From: Epiperipatus broadwayi | Taxonomy: Eukaryota > Onychophora > Udeonychophora > Euonychophora > Peripatidae | Length of the DNA stretch: 64,000 nt | Reading direction: 5' to 3' | Assembly: GCA_028023455.1 (NCBI GenBank) | Contig: JAQFVV010006272.1 | Coordinates: 62,001 to 126,000 of the forward strand | In this document: in pieces, positions 54,802 through 64,000 of the stretch | How the letters are laid out: each line of letters opens with the position of its first letter | Position numbering within the stretch: the first letter of the stretch is position 1 | Notes under the pieces: generated by a model | What the model saw: only the letters and a program-made list of their open reading frames with translations | Databases searched by the model: none | Told to the model about the DNA's origin: nothing | Made by a program: the position numbers and the translations under genes

Positions 54802-56690
54802 CTTGATTAACAGATAGAAGAGATTAATGCACATGATTCTTAATTCAATTCACTTTTATACCCTCCAAACTTTCATTGCGGCAATTGGGTCTATTTCATA
54901 AATTATAAAACATGGAAAAGTCATTCCATTTTACTTCTCTTGGAGTTGCAACTCAACCAACATGGAGATTAGCAATAATTTTGGTTTTCCTTAAAGTGGT
55001 CATTGCTAGTTTATTGATGGAAATTAATTTAAAGTCATTATTTATAGTAGATATCATGGAATTTATAAATTGAAGAATTAACAATAACTATTTTCTTCTT
55101 GATTAATAAAAACAGAAAAATAATTAAATTCCTAATCTGTTTTTTAATTTACATTTATCAAAATAAAAATAAATTTTAATTAAGAAAATATTAGTTCCTA
55201 GTTTTTTAAGTAAAAACAAATTATAATTAATTTTATAATCATATGTATCTTGAAAAAAAAATCTTTATTTAAACAAAAATAGTTTTCATTTATTACACTT
55301 TAAAATTTCAATTTTTGTCAAAATTAGAAAGAAATCAAATTATTTGTATTAATCTTTTACCTACCTGTTTTGTTAATTTCCTTGGTTTGTTCACTTCAGA
55401 AACAGTATGTTTTACTACCAATTTAGATTGCTCTTTTAATGTTAACTTTACTGATATTACTGTAAATTTTTTTATAACATTAACATTTCACTCTTGCTTT
55501 TATTGATCTATTAATTTGACAAAAAATCTGAATAGGTTAATATCTTCCAGACAATTGTAATCTTCAAAAAAAATTTCCCTATTGTTAAACAAAATACCAC
55601 CTCCAAAACATTGAAAGTTTTTGTTTATTGTAATCTGATTTTCACATCATATGTGAGATTACTTTAGAAACTTTTTAAAATAAAAATTATAATTATTGCT
55701 AGTTTATTAAATATTTCTAATTATTTTTGCACAATAAATTGTTTAATAATTATTTAAGGCAAAAAGAATAAATGTATGCTCTTTAATTTTATTTTTATAT
55801 GTTTTACTTTTAAAAATAAAAATTAATAAATTTAACAATGAAGTTGATAAAAAAAATTACAGTGTAAGATGATGATGCCTATATGAAAATGGTTGCATAA
55901 CATTATGGCCTGTCAGAATTGACATAATAGTAAAATCTTTTGATATGTTCTAAAAATTATAAAGAAAATTTAAGATTTTAAAGAAAAATTTGATAGATTT
56001 ATCCCAAATGCACATTTGTTTGTTTGCATTTTTAAAAAAATTAGAATAAAAAAGATTTTGTTGATTCTCTCAAGATATGTTTTTCTTCAAAATATGAATT
56101 TTGTTATTATTATATAACCTATCATCAATCCATAAATAATCACACATACTTATTCAGATATAGTAAACTAGTTATTTAGCCTTTCCTGAATTAAAATTTT
56201 GCATACGGTATATAAATAATTTTTGCAGCAATGTTTTTAATGTAAAGGAATAATACCTTGCATCATTATAGGTTTTCAATATATTTCATCTTCAACCATA
56301 TTTTTCTGGGAAATGTAATCAATATTATATTATCTTATAGAGATTTTTTAAGATAATCCTTATAAACACAGTCTGACTCTGCACAAATGTTTATTATACA
56401 AAGCCTACAACTTTTAACTATTTCACATAAGCAATCTAAGAAACACTTACTTTTATAATAGTAATTTTAATATCGTCATAGCTAAGAATTAAAACATCAT
56501 TCTGTTTTATTTTATAAACATCCATATGTTTAAAATTTAGCAATGTAATATTCAATATAGCAAAATACTAACATAAAAAATGAATAATAACTATAACCAG
56601 GTTATGCCAGCATATGCCAATTTAAAAAGCATTTAACAATATATAGTAGACAGTATTTTGACATATTTATTTCATCAGATTTTAGCTGGA
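54795..56690. other. Non-coding AT-rich stretch
   Basis: Nothing recognised. The 63-codon frame at 55315 lacks any domain. Confidence 0.4.
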
Positions 56691-56694
56691 GTTT

Positions 56695-59027
56695 ATATGT
56701 AATATAGGGAATTTGAATGCACACTTTGAAATTCCCTTCAACTATAATCATACAACCAATACATATGACCACACACTTGTCAAAAATATAAATAATCTCC
56801 AATATCAATATTTTGTGCTAAACCAGCACTCATCAGTTGATCCAGATCATCATCTTATATATATATATTGTAACGGGCACGGGACGATCGAAGGCTACAC
56901 TTCCCTTTTATGAGTGCGTAATGGAGAATTCTAATGATTCAAGATCATCCACTTTTCGCTACCTCAAGCAGAGAGAACATACGGACATACATGAGTCTAT
57001 ATCTGTATTTGACCAAATCTGTATGCTATACAGATAGCACCAGATTATTTTTCCTGACCAACCGTCTCTCGACTGCTGTAAGATCTGACAGAGTCACAGC
57101 GCTTGGATGATTTATAAATTTAATGGGATCAAATACTGCACCACCAACTTCCACGTGTTAATTCAATAATCAAAAAAAAATGAATAATAGTTTTCCCACC
57201 CTTAGACTAGACTACCCTTTTGGAGTGGCAAAGAACGAGACAAGGCAGGTTTAAATAAAATAATAGATTTAATAGAATAAATTAATCGTAAAAGAGATAT
57301 AACAAAAAAAACACATTAACATGAAATGAAAAACAGATTATAATCTATAGTGCTACAAGAAAATAATACATATAAAACTATTATAAATGATAGTACATTT
57401 ATAAATCGTCAGTCTGGGTATTTATCAAAAAAATTCGAGAATGTCTTTATCATTCACAAAAGGCATGTAGCCATTGTCTAATTAAACTATGTGCACATTG
57501 AAATATATAACAAAATAGTATGTATCTTTACCTAGGCTTTAGTCTCTGAATTTATCCGACGTCTTGCCGACCGTCACGTGGATTTTCTCCACTTCTTTAG
57601 GAGGGACGGTCGCAGGTTAGATTTGGTTGTGTGTAGCTTCTCAGTGTTTAAGGCATCTAGGATGAGGCATCAAGAACAAGGCATTGAGGACAAGGCAACC
57701 AAATGAATCCACCGGCAGGCGCTATGATGGCAGTTGTTATCTCTTGGCCAGAACCATTAGTACAGTAAGTCCAGATCGACCAGCAATCACGATGGCCTTA
57801 GCCAGCCATTCTAGATGAGGCACCGATGTTGAAAGTCACATTTGTTAACTATATCGGTTGATTATTGGAGCTGTCTTTTAACACCCTCTCGACACGAAGT
57901 CTCTAGCTCTAATCTCTACTGAAAACTTTTTTTTTAATTAAAAAATTCCACCAGCCTTTGTCCTTCTGATCCTTTGTTTTCACTTTCATTCACACCTTTC
58001 TTACTATGCCTTCGGCCATATGTAAATTTGTTTTGCCCAATTTAGTAGCACTATGTACATTTATTTATTTCAATATTTTTTTAATTTAATTACACAGATT
58101 TTAATACATGTTTTTGTCTCCTTTTTATTTAAGTTTAGACAAGCATTTATTATTGCTGTCTATATCCTGCTTCAAATACACTCCATACATGCATTTTGTT
58201 TATCATCAAATGTGTAATTTAAAACCCAGATTCTTATCTTTTGATTATGTTTAACTTTCTATGTTTTGCACGCTATTTTAGGTTTTTTTTAAACTTTACT
58301 TTCTTTCAAAATCAGATTTTAACTTGCATTTGATTTATATTTCTTTATCACTTTATTTTTTAACGTACACCTCCAATATTTCTAATTTTACATTTTAATT
58401 TCACCAAAATCCGAACTTTGGAGGGTAAAAGATAAGAATCTTTTTTGATTCTACTTCCCTCTCTTTTTTAATTAATTGAAACATTTCTTTGTTCTGTAAA
58501 TTTTCTAAGCTCGCTCTTTTTTCTTTTTTATTTATTTTATCAAACATGATATTTAATATTCTGTGAATGTTTAATATTTATATGTGTGACCACAGTATGT
58601 GCGATCATCACAATATATATATATATATATATATATTCAGTGCTTGGTTTCTATTAAGATAGCAAATCATCAAGTTTAATAGGCTTTAATCTACACCATC
58701 CTCCAACTCTTCATCCAGCCATACCAATAAAAAGTACATCAGATTTTCATTGTTATGGATGGCTGAAGAGTTGGAGGATGGAGTAAATTGATATTTTCCA
58801 TTAGGTCTTGGAGATTTTCTACCTTAATGTAAACCAAGCACTGATTATATATGTGTGTGTGAGGGGGGAGATGATAACTTGGACTAACTGATGAGTTCGA
58901 ATTCAGCACGAAATGTGTATATTGGGGATCATTTATCTTTTTTGTGGGCAGGTGGTCATGTGTATTGGTTGAATGAGATAGAATGGATAGATAAAAAGAG
59001 CATGAAAATCTGGGTTCAAATTCCCTA

Positions 59028-59033
<6 letters not shown>
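56695..59033. mobile_element. Foldback family A palindrome interrupted by an insertion
   Basis: The left arm is 56695-56868 plus 58613-58735: GTTGATCCAGATCATCATCT on one side and TATTCAGTGCTTGGTTTCTA on the other are contiguous in uninterrupted copies (for example 8571-8630 and 27560-27610). The right arm is 58740-59033, ending CTGGGTTCAAATTCCC. Between the left-arm halves lies the 1744-base element 56869-58612. The palindrome therefore came first and was later split. Confidence 0.85.
56869..58612 (-). mobile_element. LTR-like element, related member (copy 4), nested
   Basis: The plus strand reads TGTAACGGGCACGGGACGAT at one end and GTGCGATCATCACA at the other, a TG...CA element with TA runs on both sides. 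Read on the minus strand it starts TGTGATGATC...GGTCACACA, a weak hairpin, and ends GTGCCCGTTACA, like the GATCGTTACA end of copy 1. Its middle (about 57530-57930) is the least AT-rich part of the window. Plus-strand AAGGCAGGTTTAAATAAA is loosely like AAGGCTTAAGTTTAAAGACA in copy 3. No coding frame is visible. A solo LTR is the simplest reading. Confidence 0.55.

Positions 59034-59090
<57 letters not shown>
59032..59090. repeat. (TA)n microsatellite at foldback end
   Basis: TA run directly after the outer end of the family A right arm. Confidence 0.97.
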
Positions 59091-59092
<2 letters not shown>

Positions 59093-59130
59093 TGTCTTAA
59101 TGCTTAAGGTTAAATGAGTTTTTAAGTTTT

Positions 59131-59990
59131 CATTAAAAGCCAGTCTACACTTAGACAATTCTAATATCAATAATCAACAATATCAAACTGTTATCAAAAC
59201 AACCTTCTTTTGACAATAAAAATGGAACTCACCTTCTTTAATGGGCCAATTTATTTATATTGATAAGAAAGATTACTACTTGGCCATAGAGATTGAAATT
59301 ATTGATATAAAAAAGTTTAAATAAACTTATTTAAACAGGTAAATATAGCCTGTTCCAAGCGCAGACTAATTAATAGTTAATTATAACATTACAAAGTGCA
59401 ATTATAATTTTCAAATTGTGCCCAAAGTATTACATAAATAACAAATGTAATAGTGATCATGACTAAGTGGGTTTGTAAATAATCATTAAAAAATTGGTCA
59501 ATACTTAGATAATCCCAATATCAATAACAATCAATAATTTAAACTGTTGTTAAGGCAACCTCCTTTTAACAATAAAGGTGAATCCCAGCTTTATTAATGG
59601 TGCAGTATATTTATATAAACATTAAAGATTATAAGTCGACCATAAAGATTAAAATTATTGATATTATTACACTTATTATTTAAGTAATACTTTAGGTGCA
59701 ATTTTAAAATTATAGAAGCAGTTTGTAACATTATAATTAACTACTTATTAGCTTGCATTCAGAACAGGTTATATTTACTTGTTTAAAGAAAGTTTTTAAA
59801 CTCCTTTATATCAATAATTTCAACCTCTGTGGACAAATTGCAATCTTTAGTGTCTACATAAGCATATTGACCCATAAATAAAGATGAGATTCCACCTTTA
59901 CTGTTGAAAGAAGGTTGCCTTGACAATAGTTTAAAATTGCTGATTGTTATTGATATTGGGATTGTCTAAGTAGTGACTGGCTTTTAATGG
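59131..59990. mobile_element. Foldback element (CATTAAAAGCCAGT ends)
   Basis: The ends CATTAAAAGCCAGT (59131) and ACTGGCTTTTAATG (59976-59989) are inverted. The arms extend roughly 300 bases (59131-59440 and about 59700-59990) with TGAAATTATTGATAT, AAATATAGCCTGTTC and TTATAACATTACAAA as shared words. A third, direct copy of the arm's first 180 bases sits in the middle (about 59500-59680, ACTTAGATAATCCCAATATC). No protein. Confidence 0.85.
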
Positions 59991-60757
59991 TATGTATATG
60001 TAATCCAAATAAAATGTTCATTAATTAAAAAATATTATAACAACAATAAAAATAATAAATATAATAGCAATTACATATTATAGATAGTCTTTCATCAGCA
60101 AATCTACTTTAAAGTAAAATACTAAATGGCAGTTGAAGAGGATTAAGTAATTAACTGAAAGTACTTCTGCTAATTGAAAGAATATATCTAATAATTTAGT
60201 ACTATTATATTTATTATTTTTATTGTATTATATATATTGTAACCAGTTGGTTACATAGCTGCACTAAAAAAAAATAATTAGATAGCTAGAAGCATGTTCC
60301 ACAGGTATGAGAATAAAAAATTATTTCATTAATGGGGGAAATAATAAATTTTCTTAGATCTAGTTTTAAAGGGTAATTATTTAATTCAATATTTTTAAAA
60401 TCCCTATATGATAGTGTGATAATTCTTATACTTTATCTCTCTTTAAAGAAAAAGAAAAATCAAAATTATTGCAATTAACTGATTATCTTGATTTTTCTTT
60501 ATTGTAAGAAAATTTGGTTTTTAATTATAAAGAAATGTCAAGAATGTTATAATATTAATTTAAGTTCTTAACTTGTTTCCAAAATCCATGATTAAGAAAT
60601 TTGTCTAAAAAATTGTCTTGATAAAATTTTATTTAATTGTTTGTCATGAAAATGATTTTGGGTAGAGGCATTGCAATTGGATTGTTTGCAAGATTGTTCT
60701 AGAAAAAAATATATGTGGATGTGTCAATAGGTAATAATACCCAAGTGTCTGGAGAAG
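59991..60757. other. Non-coding stretch
   Basis: Contains only the TGTAACCA/TGGTTACA hairpin at 60238. Nothing else recognised. Confidence 0.4.
60238..60255. repeat. Orphan TGTAACCA hairpin
   Basis: TGTAACCAGTTGGTTACA: 8-base arms around two bases, directly after a TATATAT run. Its arm equals TGTAACCA of the copy 2 terminus. CTGCACTA follows, as in the inner part of block C (CTGCACTACAAAGG on the minus strand of copy 1). Confidence 0.7.
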
Positions 60758-60961
60758 GTATTCTTAACTTAGCTGGTGAAGAGAGAGCAATGATCAATAC
60801 AGCTGCTGAAAAATATACAAGAAATGTATTCCTAACTTAATTGTTAAAGAGAGCAGTCAAATCTTAATTCTGCTGATGAAAAAAACAGTAAATGTATAAC
60901 TAACTTAACTATTGAAGAGAAAGCAGTGAAGTTTCAATCCAGCTGCTAAAAAAAAGAGAGA
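60758..60961 (+). repeat. Three 68-bp tandem units
   Basis: Units start GTATTCTTAACTTAGCTG (60758), GTATTCCTAACTTAATTG (60826) and GTATAACTAACTTAACTA (60894), exactly 68 bases apart. A weaker fourth relative (AATCTTAACCAAGCTATTGC) occurs near 60997. The period is not a multiple of three, so a coding repeat is unlikely. Confidence 0.9.
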
Positions 60962-61049
60962 GAGTTTTTATCAAGCTGTGTCATAGTACATCATGAATCT
61001 TAACCAAGCTATTGCAGATAATAGCAGTTTAATCAAGGTCTTAGCATAC

Positions 61050-61590
61050 TATGAGTTCAATGATAAACATGGTTTATAAAATGAAAATCATGTGCTAAAT
61101 TCAACTAACAGCTAGATATTACCTTCCTCCATGTGACTTACTTTCATTAGAAGAAAATGTAGGAAAGGTAAAAAACCCTAAAATAGTCTTCAATCTTGCC
61201 TACAACCAAGAGAATGAATCTCTGACTACATCTGTCTTACCTGGAAATTCAAGAGAACCAAATGAACAAAATTTGATACTTTTCATTTAACTGGAATTGT
61301 TACAGACCCAGCAAAGTATAAATTTCACCAGGCCCATATTTAGAAGCCTTTATGGAGAAACACTATCTGGAGCAACTGAAAATGCCTGCACAAACTACAA
61401 ATCCATGGGTAGAAGTATTATTATTATGTGTGCACACAACATTTTTGTGTTAATATTTTTTTTGTTTTATAAAAGTAATAACAATTTGGTTTTTGTGTTA
61501 CGTAATAAATGATAATTTTAAATACTTCACTAACTTAAATTATTTTAAATTGTTAGACTCCTTTGTATAAAATCCAGTCAAATTTCCTTA
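61050..61590. other. Non-coding stretch, moderately AT-rich
   Basis: Somewhat less AT-rich (61080-61430) but without a recognisable product. The frame at 61297-61512 shows no domain. Confidence 0.35.
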
Positions 61591-61591
61591 A

Positions 61592-61690
61592 ACACCTGTA
61601 GAGGTCCCTAATATCATATTTTATATGCATATTATCGAGATTATAGCCTCAGTAAATATTACTTACGTAATCAATGTGCGTTTAATAAAT
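61592..61690 (-). repeat. Repeat family D, copy 4
   Basis: The reverse complement carries ATTGATTACGTAAGTAATAT, TTACTGAGGC and AGGGACCTCTACAGG, matching 43855-43960 (ATTGATTATGTAAGTAATAT). Confidence 0.75.
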
Positions 61691-63105
61691 TTATAATTAC
61701 AACTTTAAGTAGTAAAATAGTTTTTAAAGAAAAAAAATATGTTGTAAAATTTATTTTTTTCTTGCTAAGCTGATGTTTAATTAATTTTTAAATATTTTAA
61801 AAAAATTTAATCAAAGATAGTTATCTTTGATTTTTGAAAATGTTTAACAAAGTCTTACTTATTTTTAAAATAGAATCTAATAAATTTAAAGTTATTTAAT
61901 GAATAAAAATTAATTGGTTGGTTAATATAATATAATTTTGGTGAAATAGTGAGCCAATTGATAGTCAGTGACCACATAACTTGAACCTCAGAAATACATC
62001 TGAAAACTAAATTCTGTATTCTGATGCAGAATCAATTTAAACATATTACTATGAAATATGACATAGAGAATGATTATCATAATTTAATTATAAATTACAA
62101 AATAGAAATATGAACGTTTATTTACAGAGTTTACATTTAAAGTTGAACAGATAATCAATGTATGATTTTGGAGATTGTGTTAGTTTTTGACTGTTGAAAT
62201 TTGTTTAGAAATGCTTTCAGTTTGTTAATGGATGAAGGGTTTTGTTGTTTGGTTTGAGGATGCAGTGTTTTTCATGCAAATACAGAGAGTGTTCTTTCTC
62301 AGTCAGTGCTCCAATTGTCAGATGTTCAGATTTTTTGATTGTTTATCATGGTCCAGTTGACATAGTCATGCCATGATTTCTAGCATATAAGTCTTCAAGA
62401 AAGGAAGCAAGGTATAGTTCTGTATTTTCCAGCTCCTAAGATTCAAATGGGTAGGGCTTTGCAATGATTTTTGTGTTTTTTACATAACAAGAATTGTGGT
62501 AGCATATAGTGTCTAAATTGAGATAGACCTTTGAGTGTTCATGCTACATTGTATACTTACAGTCCAGCAACTGAATTCTGTATGTATTCCAAAATTGCAT
62601 GTCACTATACATTATTTTGCTGTAAGATTTTTCATCAGATCACTAAGAAAGATTTTGATAAATGGTTCTTGTCAGAAACTTGTGTTTGTAGATGTATATG
62701 TACTTATAACAAAAATATAATAGAATTGAAATTAGCTCACACACACATGAACAGAATAAAGCAGGGAAAAAAATAATGAAATAAAACCAGGTAATGAGAC
62801 AATAAGATTGAATGAGGAGCAGATTAGGGATAATAATAATAATATAGTAGTTGTGTGACATAAGGGGGAATATGGGTTGCAAGGAAGAGGTGATGTTAAG
62901 CTTATTTTATGAGATATTTTTAAAAGTTCAGATTTATATTTACAGCATAAAAAAATTGAATACAGTTTTTTTTTAAATAAAAGTCTTTAATAAAAGCATA
63001 TCTGTTGTCATAATGAAAATTGAAAAAGATGTAGATAATCAGAATGGAAGATGTTCAGAGAATAGAGGAGACATCTATGTTATCCTAATTATTAAAAATA
63101 TTTAA
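61691..63105. other. Non-coding stretch, possible 5' region of the gag-bearing element
   Basis: 62160-62640 is less AT-rich and G/T-biased, unlike the sequence to its left, and could be the LTR or leader of the element whose gag begins near 63.1 kb. No repeat partner lies inside the window, so this is inference only. Confidence 0.25.
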
Positions 63106-63375
63106 TAAAGATAGTAAAAAGAGAGACAACAAAGAGAAAAAAAGAATAAAAAGAAAGACCAACAAAGAGAAAATAATAATGAACAAAGAGAAAGAGAATA
63201 AAAAGAGACCAACAAAGAGAAGATGATAATAAACAAAAAGAATAAGTGAATAAAAAAAACAACAAAGAGATAATAATAAACAAAGATAAAAAGAAAATAA
63301 AAAGAGAGAGAAACAAAGAGAAGATGATAATATAAGAATCAACAAAGAGAAGCAGAAAATAAAAAAATAACAAAA
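63105..63375 (+). repeat. Purine-rich AACAAAGAGA tandem repeat
   Basis: Degenerate units AACAAAGAGAA-AATAAAAAGAAAGACC. Almost purely A/G with scattered C and T. On the plus strand it would read as Lys/Arg/Glu/Asn-rich coil, and the stops seen here fit a decayed coding repeat. The F/L/S-rich frames on the minus strand are antisense artefacts. Confidence 0.9.
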
Positions 63376-63379
63376 GAAG

Positions 63380-64000
63380 GGTTGAAAGAAATAAAAATAG
63401 ATATGCTACAAAAAATTGATTAAAATAGTAAAAATATGGCTAATGAAATCACAAACCAAATCAAACAACTTAAAGAAGTTCTGAATGAGTGAGACAAAAC
63501 AAAAAAAGAAATAAATATGATAATAAAAGAAATACAAGAAGTAATGGATAATAAAATTAGCCAAGTGCAGGGGATAATATGTGAATAATGAAAGGCAATG
63601 AAATTTGGAATTGGTACAAGAGCATACATAGGGTGTAGCTAATCAAATTAAATTCCTGCAGGTCAGAAATGATGGTAGAATTAGAGAAAAAGCAAAAAGA
63701 TTGGAGTATAACTATGGACAAGATGGTCAAATTAAAAAAACAGTCATGTCTACATTAAACAGAGAAGTAATTAAAAATTCAAAGATAGAGGAAGTAAATA
63801 TAGATAGTCATTATACAAATCAAATGTCTGGAATCTTAAATCAATTCCTTAAATTAATGACATTTTTTCAGGAAACAAAGGTGAGGCATCCATTGCATTT
63901 GTCAACAATCTGAAAAGATATTTTAGCATTAATGCCATGACTGAAGAGGCAGATCTAGAAATAGCTTGTAGACATCTTCAAGATGCATGCCAGACAAGGT
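63380..64000 (+). pseudogene. Retrotransposon gag-like fragment, cut by window end
   Basis: The plus strand has a Lys/Glu-rich part (63380-63830, frame changes and stops) and, after a frameshift near 63830, an uninterrupted stretch from about 63858 to the window edge. That stretch begins NDIFSGNKGEASIAFVNNL and includes INAMTEEADLEIACRHL. The order FSG..., F(V/L)..L..., I..M.EE is that of the gag/capsid N-terminal domain of Ty3/Gypsy-type LTR retrotransposons. One in-frame stop precedes it (63846). The rest, including any protease or RT, lies outside the window. The assignment rests on short motifs. Confidence 0.5.

Noticed and set aside
58960-59030. Possible tRNA gene ending GGGTTCAAATTCCC
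   Set aside because: The upstream part does not fold into a cloverleaf; it is the outer end of foldback family A.
63085-63373. Two overlapping minus-strand frames rich in Phe, Leu and Ser that look like membrane proteins
   Set aside because: They are antisense to a purine-rich tandem repeat; the hydrophobic look follows from base composition.

Overview
The window is very AT-rich eukaryotic DNA with long (TA)n and (AAT)n microsatellites, dispersed inverted repeats and decayed transposons. I see no intact host gene, rRNA, tRNA gene or CRISPR array. The mix of a GIY-YIG Penelope-like element, a Tx1/L1-type LINE, a ZBED-type hAT transposon and many palindromic elements fits an invertebrate metazoan. 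The foldback repeats bounded by TA tracts look to me like those of cephalopods (octopus type). That placement is from memory and low confidence.

Layout. 0.1-1.0 kb: a mosaic inverted repeat. 1.7 and 3.2 kb: decayed foldback copies. 3.84-5.96 kb: a TG...CA element with a TATA-bearing region, probably a solo LTR. 8.4-9.4 kb: foldback family A. 19.5-22.9 kb: a Penelope-like retroelement (reverse transcriptase plus GIY-YIG endonuclease, both broken) between two ~385-bp direct repeats. 27.4-28.1 kb: a near-complete family A palindrome. 33.5-39.65 kb: a broken LINE with ORF1, AP-endonuclease, reverse transcriptase and a C-terminal zinc motif, directly followed by a hAT element (39.66-41.19 kb) with a perfect 8-bp target duplication and a transposase relic. 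41.5-42.4 kb: two palindromic elements side by side. 49.3-53.2 kb: two adjacent members of the 3.84-kb element family, on the minus strand. 56.7-59.0 kb: a family A palindrome split by a 1.74-kb member of that same LTR-like family. 59.1-60.0 kb: another foldback element. 60.76-60.96 kb: three 68-bp tandem units. 63.1-64.0 kb: a purine-rich repeat and the start of a retrotransposon gag-like gene cut by the window end.

The coding remnants all belong to mobile elements and all carry stops or frameshifts, so nothing here is likely to make a working protein. The most interesting unexplained structure is a group of four LTR-like elements. They share a hairpin start (TGTRAY...RTYACA type) and, in three of them, a readable GTTACA-like end. 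Two of them carry the same internal blocks in swapped order (B-A against A-B), and isolated copies of the terminal hairpin alone sit in TA tracts elsewhere.
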